Shown one piece after another: positions 10,198 through 20,612 of a stretch of DNA of 64,000 nt. Under the pieces are notes generated by a model. It searched no databases and was not told the origin of the DNA. It worked only from the letters and a program-made list of their open reading frames with translations. This stretch comes from Rheinheimera faecalis (GTDB lineage: Bacteria > Pseudomonadota > Gammaproteobacteria > Enterobacterales > Alteromonadaceae), in contig NZ_JAJOYT010000001.1 of NCBI RefSeq assembly GCF_021290965.1, positions 186,001 through 250,000 on the forward strand. The letters are read 5' to 3'. Both the position numbers and the translations under genes were made by a program. Each line of letters starts with the position of its first letter. Positions within the stretch are counted from its first letter, which is position 1.

Positions 10198-10986
10198 GTG
10201 TCCGATTATTTATTACGTTTTGCCGGCATAGGCCGTTTATATGGTACTAAAGCGCTGGATGCGTTTCAGAAGGCTCATGTCTGTGTGGTGGGTATTGGTG
10301 GTGTCGGTAGCTGGGCGGCTGAAGCTTTAGCGCGCTCCGGCATAGGCGAAATAACCCTGATAGACCTGGACGATATTTGTATCAGCAACACCAACAGGCA
10401 GCTGCATGCTTTATCGGGCAGCATAGGTCAGGACAAAGTGGCGGTGATGGCTGAACGCATTAAAGCCATTAACCCGGATTGCAAAGTGCATCAGGTCGAA
10501 GATTTTGTCACGCACGATAATTTATTTGAGCTGATGAGCACAGACTTTGATTACGTGGTGGATTGCATCGACTCTATCAAAGCCAAAGTGGCGCTGATTG
10601 CACACTGCAAGCGCAATAAAATTGCGATAGTCACAGTAGGTGGTGCCGGCGGGCAGGTAGATCCGACGCAAATTCAGTTGGCTGACTTAAGCCAGACGGT
10701 GTATGACCCTTTGTTATCTAAGGTTCGTAACACCCTGCGTCGTGACTACAATTACAGCCGCAATACCAAAAGACGTTTTGGCATAGATGCTGTGTATTCA
10801 ACTGAGCAGTTGGTGTATCCAAAAGGTGATGGCACAGTCTGTCAGACCAAACCTGAACTGGAAGGCCCTATGCGTTTAGATTGCAGCGGTGGTTTTGGTG
10901 CTGTCACCGTAGTGACAGGATCTTTTGCTTTTGTTGCTGTATCAAGAGTGCTGAAAAAGCTTGCTGAAAAAGCTAATAAAGTCTGA
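10198..10986 (+). CDS. tcdA: TcdA/CsdL, tRNA threonylcarbamoyladenosine dehydratase
   Basis: ATP-dependent enzyme that cyclises t6A37 to ct6A in ANN-decoding tRNAs. The E1/ThiF-like fold shows the nucleotide-binding loop VGIGGVGS (residues 31-38), followed by LIDLDDICISNTNRQ. The 262-residue protein starts at a GTG. It converges on the csdE-csdA pair, whose products are known partners of TcdA in sulfur transfer in E. coli, so the neighbourhood supports the function. Confidence 0.94.
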   Translation: MSDYLLRFAGIGRLYGTKALDAFQKAHVCVVGIGGVGSWAAEALARSGIGEITLIDLDDICISNTNRQLHALSGSIGQDKVAVMAERIKAINPDCKVHQVEDFVTHDNLFELMSTDFDYVVDCIDSIKAKVALIAHCKRNKIAIVTVGGAGGQVDPTQIQLADLSQTVYDPLLSKVRNTLRRDYNYSRNTKRRFGIDAVYSTEQLVYPKGDGTVCQTKPELEGPMRLDCSGGFGAVTVVTGSFAFVAVSRVLKKLAEKANKV

Positions 10987-10995
10987 TCTATAACT

Positions 10996-11436
10996 TTAAA
11001 TTACGGCTTTTATTTTATTTAGTACAGCCAGCAAACCATTGCTACGGGACTGGCTGATATTTTGTTGCAGCTGTAATTCAGTCAATAATGACTCTGGTGT
11101 AGCTTCTGCCAGCTGTTCTGCAGTCAGTCCATTCAGCTGCACTAAGATCAAAATAATCAGTCCCTTTACAATACGGGCATCACTGTCAAAAGCCCAGAAA
11201 TGCTGCGCTGTGACAGGATCCTGATAATGCAGCAGCCAGGCTTTGCTTTCACAGCCTTGCACCAGAAACTCATCTTTGTGCCACTGTGCGTCAAAAGCCG
11301 GTAATTCTTTGCCCAGTGTCATTAAAATTCTGTATTTACTTTGCCAATCTTTCAGCTGAAGCAACTGGGGCAGTTGTTTATCGTAAATATTTTTTAGCGC
11401 AGTAGCGGTTTCTGTAAAGATATCTGGTCGGATCAT
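10996..11436 (-). CDS. csdE: CsdE/SufE-like sulfur acceptor protein
   Basis: A 146-residue SufE-domain protein that accepts persulfide sulfur from a cysteine desulfurase. The conserved VQGCESKAWL motif places the acceptor Cys at residue 62. It is encoded directly after the desulfurase (4-bp overlap, same strand) and next to tcdA, which points to CsdE rather than SufE; no suf Fe-S assembly genes are nearby. Confidence 0.92.
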   Translation of the reverse strand: MIRPDIFTETATALKNIYDKQLPQLLQLKDWQSKYRILMTLGKELPAFDAQWHKDEFLVQGCESKAWLLHYQDPVTAQHFWAFDSDARIVKGLIILILVQLNGLTAEQLAEATPESLLTELQLQQNISQSRSNGLLAVLNKIKAVI

Positions 11437-12656
11437 TCAGCAAGTAACTCCACTGCTGTAGCTAAAGCGGTCAAAGTTCGGTCAATTTCGTCGAAACTGT
11501 TATAACAGGCAAAAGAAAAACGCACTGAACCTTTGCTATTGATGGCCTGGAATAAAGGCATAGCACAGTGGGTTCCTGCCCGAACTGCGATTTTTTGTTG
11601 GTCGAGCAAGGTTGCGAGGTCGGCAGGGTGCTCATTTTTCAGGTTGAGTGCAACAATTCCTGCGTTAGTTGTCGGACCAGATAGCAGCTCTAAAGCCGGA
11701 ATTTGCTGACAACCGTCATAAAAGCGGCGAACCAGGGCTTTTTTATGTTGCTGAAAAGCAGCCAAATCCTGCTGTTGTAGCCATAAAATAGCGGCAGCAA
11801 GGCCAATAGCTCCCGCCATATTGGGCGTTCCGGCCTCTAATCTGTAAGGTAAATCGTTCCAACTGCTGGCCGAAAAACTGACGGTTTTAATCATTTCACC
11901 ACCGCCCAGCAGCGGGCGCAGCAGCTCTAAATACTGTGTTTTGCCATACAAAACGCCAATACCTGTTGGACCATAAAGCTTGTGGCCAGAAAATAAGTAA
12001 AAATCCAGGTCCAGAGCCTGTACGTCGACCTTCTCCCAAACAATGCCCTGTGCGCCATCCAGCACCACTATAGCGCCTGCAGCCTTAGCCAGACGCACTA
12101 TGTCTGCTATTGGCTGAATATGGCCCAGCGCATTAGAGACATGGCTGATACTCACTACTTTTGGCTTGAGCTTTAATAATTCTGTGAAGGCGGCGAGATC
12201 AAATCGATGTTCGGCTGTCAAAGGCACTACGTCCAGCTCCACGCCAAAAGGCAGGGCATGAATATGCCAGGGCACTATATTTGCGTGATGTTCCATAGTT
12301 GAAATTAATACCCGATCACCGGACTGCAACACAGAACCCATTAGCCCAAATACCAGCTGATTAAAACCTGCTGTGGTACCACTGGTCCAGATGATTTCAT
12401 GCGAAAAACGGGCATTTAAAAATTGAGCTACAGTGGTTCTGGCCGCTTCAAAAGCAGCTGTGGCTTGTTGGCTTAAGCCATGGGCAGAGCGGTGTACATT
12501 GCTGTTTTGTTGGCTGTAAAACACATTCATTGCATCAAGCACTGCCTGGGGCTTATGCAAAGTGGCTGCGTTATCCAGATAGATCCAATCCGGATGAGCG
12601 CCAAAAAACGGGAATTGCTGACGTAAAGAGGGGAGACTGAAGTTCAAGGTTGCCAA
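11433..12656 (-). CDS. csdA: CsdA, group II cysteine desulfurase
   Basis: PLP-dependent enzyme that removes sulfur from cysteine and loads it onto CsdE. The PLP lysine is K226 in SGHKLYGP and the catalytic cysteine is C364 in VRAGTHCAMPLF, as in the CsdA/SufS class. Length 407 is normal. It overlaps csdE by 4 bp. A short gap holding the gltA terminator separates it from the upstream gltA gene on the same strand, so it probably has its own promoter inside or near that gap. Confidence 0.95.
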   Translation of the reverse strand: MATLNFSLPSLRQQFPFFGAHPDWIYLDNAATLHKPQAVLDAMNVFYSQQNSNVHRSAHGLSQQATAAFEAARTTVAQFLNARFSHEIIWTSGTTAGFNQLVFGLMGSVLQSGDRVLISTMEHHANIVPWHIHALPFGVELDVVPLTAEHRFDLAAFTELLKLKPKVVSISHVSNALGHIQPIADIVRLAKAAGAIVVLDGAQGIVWEKVDVQALDLDFYLFSGHKLYGPTGIGVLYGKTQYLELLRPLLGGGEMIKTVSFSASSWNDLPYRLEAGTPNMAGAIGLAAAILWLQQQDLAAFQQHKKALVRRFYDGCQQIPALELLSGPTTNAGIVALNLKNEHPADLATLLDQQKIAVRAGTHCAMPLFQAINSKGSVRFSFACYNSFDEIDRTLTALATAVELLAE

Positions 12657-12660
12657 CCTA

Positions 12661-12702
12661 AAGCAAAAACAAATGAGGCCGGATCATAACATCCGGCCTC
12701 AT
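12661..12702 (-). terminator. gltA terminator
   Basis: A 12-bp perfect stem, ATGAGGCCGGAT (12673-12684) paired with ATCCGGCCTCAT (12691-12702), with a 6-nt loop. On the minus strand it is followed by TTTGTTTTTG. It lies 8 bp beyond the gltA stop and is the clearest intrinsic terminator in this part of the window. Confidence 0.9.
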
Positions 12703-12709
12703 CAGCAGG

Positions 12710-13987
12710 TTAGGCTTTTTTGTAGTCGCGTTTGGTGTAGCCGGTGTACAGCTGACGCGGACGACCAATTTTGTGGCCTTTGTCTGACAGCATTTCGTCC
12801 CAGTGAGAGATCCAGCCGACAGTACGTGACATTGCGAAAATCACAGTAAACATGCTGGTTGGAATACCAATGGCTTTTAAAATGATGCCTGAGTAGAAAT
12901 CAACGTTTGGATACAATTTCTTCTCGATGAAGTACGGGTCTGACAGCGCAATACGCTCCAGTTCCATAGCGACATCCAGCAGAGGATCCTTGATGTTCAG
13001 CTCTTTTAATACATCGTGGCAGGTTTCACGCATCACTTTGGCACGAGGGTCAAAGTTTTTGTACACACGGTGACCAAAGCCCATCAGACGGAAACTATCG
13101 TTTTTGTCTTTAGCACGAGCTACGAACTCAGGAATACGATCAACAGAGCCGATTTCCTGTAACATTTTTAAGCAAGCTTCGTTGGCGCCGCCATGTGCTG
13201 GGCCCCATAAAGACGCTACGCCAGCAGCGATACAAGCGTAAGGATTTGCGCCTGAAGAACCGGCTAAACGTACTGTAGAAGTTGAAGCGTTTTGCTCATG
13301 GTCAGCATGCAGCATAAATATACGGTCCATTGCTTTGGCAACAATTGGACTGACTTTGTAATCTTCAGCTGGCACAGAGAACATCATATGCAGGAAGTTT
13401 TCTGCATAAGTTAAGTCATTGCGCGGATACACAAAAGGCTGACCTACAGTGTATTTATACGCCATGGCAGAGATAGTTGGTAACTTGGCAATTAAGCGGT
13501 GAGCGCTGCGTTTACGCTGCTCAGGGTCGTTAATGTCCAGGTCTGAATGGTAGAAAGAAGACAGAGCGCCAACCACACCACAGAGCATTGCCATAGGGTG
13601 AGCATCAACACGGAAGCCCTGGAAAAATGAGGCAATTTTTTCATGCACCATAGTGTGGCGCGTGATGGTATGCACAAACTCATCGTATTTAGCTTTAGCA
13701 GGCAATTCGCCTTCCAGGAGCAGGTAACAGGTTTCCAGATAATCTGAATGTTCTGCTAATTGCTCAATTGGATAACCCCGGTGTAACAACACGCCATTGT
13801 CACCATCGATATAGGTGATTTTTGATTCGCATGAACCCGTAGCCATAAAGCCCGGATCGAAGGTGAAGTATCCTTGCTGACCTAAAGCACGAACATCAAT
13901 AACATCAGTGCCTGCAGTGCCAGAATAGATAGGAAGTTCAAATGGTGCCTGTCCTTCGATCTGCACGACAGCTTTTTTATCTGCCAT
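12710..13987 (-). CDS. gltA: GltA, type II citrate synthase
   Basis: Condenses acetyl-CoA and oxaloacetate to citrate, the entry step of the TCA cycle. The 425-residue length and N-terminal beta-rich region (ending near [16 protein letters not shown]) match the hexameric, NADH-regulated gram-negative type. Catalytic blocks are [34 protein letters not shown] and the PNVDFYSG aspartate. It is divergent from the sdh-suc genes, as in E. coli and many relatives. Confidence 0.98.
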   Translation of the reverse strand: MADKKAVVQIEGQAPFELPIYSGTAGTDVIDVRALGQQGYFTFDPGFMATGSCESKITYIDGDNGVLLHRGYPIEQLAEHSDYLETCYLLLEGELPAKAKYDEFVHTITRHTMVHEKIASFFQGFRVDAHPMAMLCGVVGALSSFYHSDLDINDPEQRKRSAHRLIAKLPTISAMAYKYTVGQPFVYPRNDLTYAENFLHMMFSVPAEDYKVSPIVAKAMDRIFMLHADHEQNASTSTVRLAGSSGANPYACIAAGVASLWGPAHGGANEACLKMLQEIGSVDRIPEFVARAKDKNDSFRLMGFGHRVYKNFDPRAKVMRETCHDVLKELNIKDPLLDVAMELERIALSDPYFIEKKLYPNVDFYSGIILKAIGIPTSMFTVIFAMSRTVGWISHWDEMLSDKGHKIGRPRQLYTGYTKRDYKKA

Positions 13988-14357
13988 TGGATTTCTCCTG
14001 TTGTTTTAATTGGGTTAAACCTTCATCGCACCTATTCTAACGTCAAGTGCTGCCTAAAAGTCAATTTTAATGCGCGATTGGATAATAAGTATTCGACTCT
14101 GGTCGTATTGTCATCAAAGAGGAATGCTGTAGGGTAGAGTTCGCAGAAATTCGATAACCAAATCAAACATAAATTGTAATCCGAAGTGGTGAATTATATA
14201 CTGTCGCGGGTTTTAAACCTGTTCAGCGTTTGATAGATAAAAAAATAGGCTGAACCACACTTAGCTGTAGCCTGTATATCCATTGGGCGTTGACTGATTA
14301 TTCAGCAACAAATAATGACAACAAAGCTCTATAAAGAGCGTCGATGGGCAAGAAACT
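13988..14357. promoter_or_regulatory. Divergent gltA / sdhC control region
   Basis: 370 bp without a gene between the divergent gltA and sdhC start codons. A plausible sdh promoter is TTGACT (14290-14295) with an AT-rich -10 around AATAATGA (14311-14318). Downstream a small hairpin, GCTCT/AGAGC (14326-14339), would lie in the sdh leader. The gltA side is AT-rich but I cannot single out its promoter. In E. coli this region binds CRP and ArcA; I did not find a clean match to either site. Confidence 0.55.
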
Positions 14358-14735
14358 GTGAAAAAGCAAAGACCTGTAAATCTAGACCTTACAACAATAT
14401 CTTTTCCTGCTCCTGCGTTAGCGTCGATCCTGCACCGCGTAACTGGCGTCGCCATGTTTTTCGCTCTGGTGTTTGTGATCTGGGCTTGGGCAGTCTCTTT
14501 GTCTTCTCCGGAAGGCTTTGAGCAAGTCAGACTGGTATTACAATCCTTCATCGCCAAGTTTATCGCCTGGGGTACTATTACAGTGTTGCTGTATCACATG
14601 ATTGGTGGCATCCGTCACTTAATTATGGACATGGGCCACTGGGAAGAACTTAAGTCCGGTAACACCAGCGCAGTCGTCACTATCGCACTGTGGATTGTAT
14701 TAGCTGTTTTAGCAGGAGTTTGGTTATGGTTCTGA
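14358..14735 (+). CDS. sdhC: SdhC, succinate dehydrogenase cytochrome b556 subunit
   Basis: Membrane anchor subunit that binds haem b and quinone in complex II. The 125-residue protein starts at a GTG and has three membrane helices. The family motif 'SILHRVTGVAMFF' lies near residues 25-37 and the haem-ligand region 'YHMIGGIRHLIMDMGHW' near 80-96. It overlaps sdhD by 10 bp. Confidence 0.95.
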   Translation: MKKQRPVNLDLTTISFPAPALASILHRVTGVAMFFALVFVIWAWAVSLSSPEGFEQVRLVLQSFIAKFIAWGTITVLLYHMIGGIRHLIMDMGHWEELKSGNTSAVVTIALWIVLAVLAGVWLWF

Positions 14736-15073
14736 ATCAAGCCAGTTTAAAGCGCGACGGTGTCCAGGACTACGTCTCGTTACGTGCCACAGCTGTTATT
14801 CTGACGCTGTACACTCTGTTTATTCTGGGATTCTTTCTGGTTACTCCTGAAGTAACCTACGATGTCTGGAAAGCACTGTTTTCCAGTCTGCTGATGAAAG
14901 CCTTCACTTTATTAACCTTAGCTTGTATCGCAGTTCACACCAAAATTGGTCTGTGGCAGGTATTAACTGACTACGTCAAAAACGCAGCATTGCGTGGCGT
15001 TTTACAGTTCCTGTTATACACCTTAGCTTTTGGCTATGTGGCTGTTGGTCTCTTTGTTCTGTGGGGTGTTTAA
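14726..15073 (+). CDS. sdhD: SdhD, succinate dehydrogenase membrane anchor
   Basis: Second hydrophobic anchor of complex II, 115 residues with three membrane helices. I use the ATG at 14726 because AGGAG (14714-14718) precedes it by 7 nt and the product starts MVLNQASLKRDGVQDY, as SdhD proteins do. A longer frame from a TTG at 14690 is open but lacks a ribosome site. It overlaps the end of sdhC and is followed directly by the sdhA GTG. Confidence 0.93.
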   Translation: MVLNQASLKRDGVQDYVSLRATAVILTLYTLFILGFFLVTPEVTYDVWKALFSSLLMKAFTLLTLACIAVHTKIGLWQVLTDYVKNAALRGVLQFLLYTLAFGYVAVGLFVLWGV

Positions 15074-16846
15074 GTGAATATTCCAGTACGCGAATTTGAT
15101 GCCGTGGTAATAGGCGCAGGTGGTGCGGGTATGCGTGCCGCTCTGCAAATTACTGAATCAGGTTTAACCTGTGCTTTGTTATCCAAAGTATTCCCAACCC
15201 GTTCTCACACTGTATCTGCGCAAGGTGGTATCACTGTTGCGTTAGGTAACTCTCACCCGGACAACTGGGAATGGCACATGTTTGATACCGTCAAAGGTTC
15301 CGATTATATCGGTGACCAGGACGCTATCGAATACATGTGTAAAACTGGCCCTGAAGCCATTACTGAACTGGAAAACATGGGTTTACCTTTCTCTCGTTTT
15401 GAGAACGGCCGTGTTTATCAGCGTCCTTTTGGTGGTCAGTCTAAAAACTTTGGTGGCGAACAGGCCGCCCGTACCGCAGCTGCTGCAGACCGTACTGGTC
15501 ATGCCTTATTGCACCTGCTGTACCAGCAAAACGTAAAAAACAAAACTCAGGTCTTCTCTGAGTGGTATGCACTGGATCTGGTGAAAAACCAGGACGGCGC
15601 GGTGGTAGGTTGTACTGCCATTGAAATCGAAACCGGTGAAATTGTTTACTTCAAATCCCGTGCAGTAGTTTTAGCTACTGGTGGTGCAGGTCGTATCTTC
15701 GCCTCTACCACAAACGCGCACATCAACACTGGTGACGGTGTAGGTATGGCCTTACGTGCCGGTGTGCCGCTGCAGGATATGGAAATGTGGCAATTCCACC
15801 CGACAGGTATTGCAGGTGCCGGTACGCTGGTGACTGAAGGTTGTCGTGGTGAAGGTGGTTACTTATTAAATAAAGACGGCGAGCGTTTCATGGAGCGTTA
15901 TGCGCCAAACGCCAAAGACTTAGCGGGTCGTGACGTTGTAGCTCGTTCTATGATGACTGAAATCCGTGAAGGTCGTGGTTGTGATGGTCCTTGGGGTCCA
16001 CACATCAAACTGAAACTGGATCACTTAGGTGCTGAAGTTTTAGAAAGCCGTTTACCAGGTGTCTGTGAACTGTCGAAGACATTCGCTCACGTTGACCCGG
16101 TGAAAGAGCCAATTCCTGTCATCCCAACTTGTCACTATATGATGGGTGGTATTCCAACGAACGTTCATGGCCAGGTGATTCATCCGAAAGCCGATGGTTC
16201 TGAAGTTGTGGTTCCAGGTTTATTCGCTTGTGGTGAAATCGCTTGTGTATCTGTACATGGTGCCAACCGCCTGGGTGGTAACTCCTTGTTAGACTTAGTT
16301 GTATTCGGCCGTGCTACAGGTTTACACCTGGGTGAAGCTCTGTCTGCAACTTCTGAATACCGTGCTGCCTCTGATTCCGATCTGCAAGCTGCCTTAGCTC
16401 GTACTCAACGTTGGGAAGCGACTAAGCCAGGTCAGGGTGAAGATCCGGTTCAAATCAAAAAAGACTTACAGCAATGTATGCAACTGAACTTCTCGGTATT
16501 CCGTGAAGGTGCTGCTATGGCTGAAGGTTTAGCAGAGCTGAAAGAAATCCGTGAACGTCTGAAATATGCACGTCTGGATGACAAGAGCTCAGACTTCAAT
16601 ACCATGCGTATTGAATGTTTAGAACTGGACAATCTGATGGAAACCGCATTCTCTACTGCAGTTGCTGCCAACTACAGAACAGAAAGCCGTGGTGCCCACG
16701 CTCGTTTTGACTTCCCGGACCGTGACGACGAAAACTGGTTATGCCATAGCGTCTACACGCCTGATACTGAATCAATGTTTAAGCGTAAAGTGAATATGGA
16801 ACCTAAGTTCCGTGAAGCTTTCCCGCCTAAAGCACGTACGTACTAA
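15074..16846 (+). CDS. sdhA: SdhA, succinate dehydrogenase flavoprotein
   Basis: Catalytic FAD subunit of complex II, oxidising succinate to fumarate. The Rossmann motif [11 protein letters not shown] opens the protein. The FAD-linking histidine is H45 in [12 protein letters not shown], and the active-site block [11 protein letters not shown] is followed by [11 protein letters not shown]. The 590-residue length is standard. The GTG start immediately follows the sdhD stop. Confidence 0.98.
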   Translation: MNIPVREFDAVVIGAGGAGMRAALQITESGLTCALLSKVFPTRSHTVSAQGGITVALGNSHPDNWEWHMFDTVKGSDYIGDQDAIEYMCKTGPEAITELENMGLPFSRFENGRVYQRPFGGQSKNFGGEQAARTAAAADRTGHALLHLLYQQNVKNKTQVFSEWYALDLVKNQDGAVVGCTAIEIETGEIVYFKSRAVVLATGGAGRIFASTTNAHINTGDGVGMALRAGVPLQDMEMWQFHPTGIAGAGTLVTEGCRGEGGYLLNKDGERFMERYAPNAKDLAGRDVVARSMMTEIREGRGCDGPWGPHIKLKLDHLGAEVLESRLPGVCELSKTFAHVDPVKEPIPVIPTCHYMMGGIPTNVHGQVIHPKADGSEVVVPGLFACGEIACVSVHGANRLGGNSLLDLVVFGRATGLHLGEALSATSEYRAASDSDLQAALARTQRWEATKPGQGEDPVQIKKDLQQCMQLNFSVFREGAAMAEGLAELKEIRERLKYARLDDKSSDFNTMRIECLELDNLMETAFSTAVAANYRTESRGAHARFDFPDRDDENWLCHSVYTPDTESMFKRKVNMEPKFREAFPPKARTY

Positions 16847-16858
16847 GAGGGATGCAGA

Positions 16859-17578
16859 ATGAAGAAGTTAGTATTCTCTGTCTATCGTTACAACCCTGAC
16901 GTTGATAAAGCGCCACGTATGCAGGACTATACTCTGGATAATCCAGAGGGTCGTGACATGATGGTGTTAGACGCACTGTTGAAATTAAAAGAACAAGACC
17001 CAACCTTATCATTCCGTCGCAGCTGCCGTGAAGGTGTCTGTGGTTCAGACGGTGTGAATATGAACGGTAAAAACGGTTTAGCCTGTATTACTCCATTGTC
17101 GGCTCTTGGCAAGGGGAAAGGCGGCAAGCTGGTGATCCGTCCATTACCAGGTTTACCTGTAGTGCGTGACTTAGTTGTTGATATGACTCAGTTCTACACT
17201 CAGTATGAAAAGGTGAAACCTTACCTGATCAATGACGAGTTACCACCTGCAGGCGAATACCTGCAATCCCCTGAAGAACGTGAAAAGTTAGACGGCCTGT
17301 ACGAATGTATTTTATGTGCATGTTGTTCAACTTCTTGCCCTTCATTCTGGTGGAACCCGGATAAATTTATCGGACCAGCTGGTTTATTACACGCTTACCG
17401 CTTCTTAGCAGATAGCCGTGATACTGCCACTGAACAGCGTTTAAACGATTTAGATGATGCATTCAGCGTGTTCCGCTGCCATGGCATCATGAACTGTGTC
17501 AACGTATGTCCAAAAGGTTTGAACCCGACCAAAGCCATAGGTCAGATCAAATCTATGCTGTTAAACCGGGCGCTTTAA
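16859..17578 (+). CDS. sdhB: SdhB, succinate dehydrogenase iron-sulfur subunit
   Basis: Carries the [2Fe-2S], [4Fe-4S] and [3Fe-4S] clusters that pass electrons from FAD to quinone. The [2Fe-2S] cysteines lie in [11 protein letters not shown] and GLACIT. The other clusters use [16 protein letters not shown] and [17 protein letters not shown]. At 239 residues it is normal length. Its stop codon lies in the loop of a GC-rich hairpin. Confidence 0.98.
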   Translation: MKKLVFSVYRYNPDVDKAPRMQDYTLDNPEGRDMMVLDALLKLKEQDPTLSFRRSCREGVCGSDGVNMNGKNGLACITPLSALGKGKGGKLVIRPLPGLPVVRDLVVDMTQFYTQYEKVKPYLINDELPPAGEYLQSPEEREKLDGLYECILCACCSTSCPSFWWNPDKFIGPAGLLHAYRFLADSRDTATEQRLNDLDDAFSVFRCHGIMNCVNVCPKGLNPTKAIGQIKSMLLNRAL

Positions 17579-17587
17579 GCGCCCTTT
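17568..17587 (+). terminator. Hairpin over the sdhB stop codon
   Basis: GGGCGCT (17568-17574) pairs with AGCGCCC (17578-17584) around a TTA loop, followed by TTT. The sdhB TAA (17576-17578) is at the loop. The U-tract is short, so this may be a partial terminator or an mRNA-end stabiliser. Confidence 0.5.
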
Positions 17588-17622
17588 GTCAGAGCTAAAA
17601 GGCGCTGATTGGTATAAAATGA

Positions 17623-17650
17623 AGCGCGCCCAAAACCTGGGGCGCTTTTT
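17623..17650 (+). terminator. Terminator between sdhB and sucA
   Basis: AGCGCGCCC (17623-17631) pairs imperfectly with GGGGCGCT (17639-17646) around a short loop and is followed by a run of five T. It would cut or reduce read-through from sdh into suc. A candidate extended -10 (TGGTATAAA, 17610-17618) just upstream suggests that sucA also has its own promoter. Confidence 0.6.
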
Positions 17651-17688
17651 GCTAATTTTTTCCAGGTGCTTCGAATAAGGGAAACTAA

Positions 17689-20496
17689 ATGCACGAAGGT
17701 GTAATGAAGGCGTGGTTAGAGTCTTCTCATTTAGGCGGTGGCAACATGGCCTATGTAGACGAACTCTATGAATCCTACTTAGCTGAATCGACCAGCGTCA
17801 GTGATGAGTGGCGTGAATTTTTTGCCAGTCTGCCCAAAATTGACGGCGTAGAACTCGAATCCCGTCACAGCGACATTCGCCAGCAATTCGCTGAACTCGC
17901 CAAAAACAAACACCGTGAAGTCATTACGGTGAATGCAGGTGGTTCAGATCAGCGCCAGGTGAAAGTTCTGCAATTAATCAATGCCTTCCGTTTCCGTGGT
18001 CATCAGCAAGCTAATCTTGACCCGCTGAACCTGTGGAAGCAGCCTCGTGTACGTGATTTGGAGTTGTCCTTTCACGACCTGACTCAGGCAGATTTTGATA
18101 CCGAATTTAATGTCGGCTCTTTTGCTGGTGGCGAAACCAGTATGAAGTTAGGCGACTTATACAAAGCGCTGGAGTCCACTTATTGTGGTTCTATCGGTGC
18201 TGAGTATATGCACATTGTTTCGACGGACGAAAAGCGTTGGATCCAACAACGTTTAGAAAGCCAACAGGCTTCACGTGCGTTCGGAAAAGAAGAAAAAACC
18301 AAACTGTTACAAGGTTTAGTGGCTGCAGACGGTCTGGAAAAATATCTGGCTTCTAAATTCCCTGGCGCCAAGCGCTTCGGTTTAGAAGGCGGTGACGCTA
18401 TGGTGCCAATGCTTAAAGCCATGATCCACCGTGCAGGCGAGCAGGGAGCAAAAGACTGTATTATCGGTATGGCGCACCGTGGTCGTTTAAATACACTGAT
18501 CAACGTACTGGGTAAAAACCCGGGCAAGCTGTTTGATGAATTTGCCGGTAAATATGAAGTAGTTGGCGCAGGTGATGTGAAATACCATATGGGTTTCTCA
18601 TCAGACTTCGAAACCAAAGGTGGCAATGTTCACTTAGCGTTAGCCTTCAACCCGTCACACTTAGAAATTGTTAACCCTGTGGTGATGGGCTCTGTACGTG
18701 CCCGTTTAGACCGCCGTGGCAGCACTGACGGGACTTTAGCTCTGCCTATCACCATTCACGGTGACTCAGCTTTTGCTGGCCAGGGCGTTGTAGCTGAAAC
18801 CTTTAACATCTCTCAAACCCGTGCTTTCAAAGTAGGTGGTTCTATCCGTCTGGTCATTAACAACCAGGTCGGTTTCACCACGTCTAACCCTGAAGACACC
18901 CGTTCTACGCCATACTGTACTGACATTGCTAAGATGGTTCAGGCACCAATTTTCCACGTCAATGGTGATGATCCGGAGGCTGTGATTTTTGTTGCTCAGC
19001 TGGCTGTAGACTACCGCAACACCTTCAAACGTGATGTGGTGATTGACTTAGTTTGTTACCGTCGTAACGGTCACAACGAAGCGGACGAGCCAAATGCAAC
19101 TCAGCCGCTGATGTACCAGAAAATCAAAAAACACCCAACTCCACGTGAGTTATACGCTCAGAAGCTGATTGCTGAAGGCGTGGTGACTGCTGAACAAGTG
19201 CAGCAGATGATTGACGGTTACCGTGATGCCTTAGATAAAGGCGACTGCGTGGTTGAAGAGTGGCGTCCTATGACTGAAGTGTCAGTCGATTGGACTCCAT
19301 ACATTGGCCATGATTGGGATGCAGCTTACGATGCCAGCATGAAAGTAGCGGATTTAGTCACTTTAGGTGAAAAAGCCATTGCTGTGCCGGAATCTCATAC
19401 TTTGCAACGTCAGGTTGGTAAAGTGTATGAAGACCGCGCTTTAATGCTCAAAGGCGAGAAAAAGATCGACTGGGGTTTCGCTGAAATTCTGGCGTACGCT
19501 TCTATTGTTGAAGCCGGCAGTCGTATCCGTATCGTAGGTCAGGATTCAGGCCGTGGTACTTTCTTCCACCGCCATGCTGTACTGCACAATCAAAACGATG
19601 CAAGCACCTATACGCCACTGGAACATATCAGCGACTCACAAGGTCCTTTCCAGGTGTACGACTCAGCCTTGTCTGAAGAAGCGGTATTAGCTTTTGAATA
19701 CGGTTATGCCACAGCTGAACCTCGTGCTTTAGTCATTTGGGAAGGTCAGTTTGGCGACTTCGCCAACGGCGCTCAAGTTGTGATTGACCAGTTCTTAAGC
19801 TCAGGCGAGCAGAAGTGGGGTCGTTTATGTGGTCTGACATTATTGTTGCCTCATGGCTATGAAGGTCAGGGCCCGGAGCACTCCTCAGCCCGTTTAGAGC
19901 GTTTCCTGCAACTTTGTGCTGATCACAATATGCAGGTTGTGGTTCCAACCACTCCGGCTCAGGTTTATGCGATGATCCGCCGTCAGATGGTACGCCCAAT
20001 GCGTCGTCCTCTGATTGTGATGTCACCGAAGTCGTTATTACGTCACCCGTTAGCCACCTCTTCATTAGAAGAAATCGCTTCTGGTGTATTCCAGAACGCT
20101 ATCGCTGAAATTGATCCAATCAAGCCAGCTGATGTGAAGCGTGTGGTGATGTGTAGCGGTAAAGTGTACTACGATCTGTTGGAAGAACGCCGCAAACGTA
20201 ATATCACTGACATTGCTATTGTCCGTATTGAACAGTTGTATCCTTTCCCGGCGGAAGAGATGGCAACCATCATGAAAGACTACCAGCATGTAAAAGATTT
20301 TGTCTGGTGTCAGGAAGAACCTCAGAACCAGGGCGCCTGGTACTGCAGTCAACACCATTTCTGGTCTTCAATACCAGCAACTGGAAAACTGACGTATGCC
20401 GGCCGTGAAGCTTCGTCTTCACCTGCAGTAGGTTACTTGTCTGTGCACAACAAACAGCAACAGGCTTTAGTCAACGCAGCTTTAACTATTGCTTAA
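17689..20496 (+). CDS. sucA: SucA, 2-oxoglutarate dehydrogenase E1
   Basis: Thiamine-diphosphate-dependent decarboxylase of the 2-oxoglutarate dehydrogenase complex. The 935-residue protein has the E1o N-terminal segment (YVDELYESYLAESTSVSDEW), the active-site 'MAHRGRLNTL' and 'FNPSHLEIV', and the C-terminal transketolase-type half with GQDSGRGTFFHRHAV. AAGGGAA just upstream of the ATG is a good ribosome site. sucB follows after 116 bp that holds a hairpin. Confidence 0.98.
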   Translation: MHEGVMKAWLESSHLGGGNMAYVDELYESYLAESTSVSDEWREFFASLPKIDGVELESRHSDIRQQFAELAKNKHREVITVNAGGSDQRQVKVLQLINAFRFRGHQQANLDPLNLWKQPRVRDLELSFHDLTQADFDTEFNVGSFAGGETSMKLGDLYKALESTYCGSIGAEYMHIVSTDEKRWIQQRLESQQASRAFGKEEKTKLLQGLVAADGLEKYLASKFPGAKRFGLEGGDAMVPMLKAMIHRAGEQGAKDCIIGMAHRGRLNTLINVLGKNPGKLFDEFAGKYEVVGAGDVKYHMGFSSDFETKGGNVHLALAFNPSHLEIVNPVVMGSVRARLDRRGSTDGTLALPITIHGDSAFAGQGVVAETFNISQTRAFKVGGSIRLVINNQVGFTTSNPEDTRSTPYCTDIAKMVQAPIFHVNGDDPEAVIFVAQLAVDYRNTFKRDVVIDLVCYRRNGHNEADEPNATQPLMYQKIKKHPTPRELYAQKLIAEGVVTAEQVQQMIDGYRDALDKGDCVVEEWRPMTEVSVDWTPYIGHDWDAAYDASMKVADLVTLGEKAIAVPESHTLQRQVGKVYEDRALMLKGEKKIDWGFAEILAYASIVEAGSRIRIVGQDSGRGTFFHRHAVLHNQNDASTYTPLEHISDSQGPFQVYDSALSEEAVLAFEYGYATAEPRALVIWEGQFGDFANGAQVVIDQFLSSGEQKWGRLCGLTLLLPHGYEGQGPEHSSARLERFLQLCADHNMQVVVPTTPAQVYAMIRRQMVRPMRRPLIVMSPKSLLRHPLATSSLEEIASGVFQNAIAEIDPIKPADVKRVVMCSGKVYYDLLEERRKRNITDIAIVRIEQLYPFPAEEMATIMKDYQHVKDFVWCQEEPQNQGAWYCSQHHFWSSIPATGKLTYAGREASSSPAVGYLSVHNKQQQALVNAALTIA

Positions 20497-20502
20497 TAAT
20501 TT

Positions 20503-20522
20503 GGCACAACTTCGGTTGTGCC
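20503..20522 (+). other. UUCG-loop hairpin between sucA and sucB
   Basis: An 8-bp perfect stem, GGCACAAC (20503-20510) and GTTGTGCC (20515-20522), closed by a TTCG tetraloop, one of the most stable RNA tetraloops. No T-run follows, so it is more likely an mRNA-processing or stability element than a terminator. Confidence 0.65.
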
Positions 20523-20612
20523 GCTTTGTATTCAGTCAGTGCTGCCGCAAGGCGCTCTGACTTTAGTTTAAGTAAAGAACCAGAACCCAATTTTTAAAAA
20601 AAAGGTGACAAA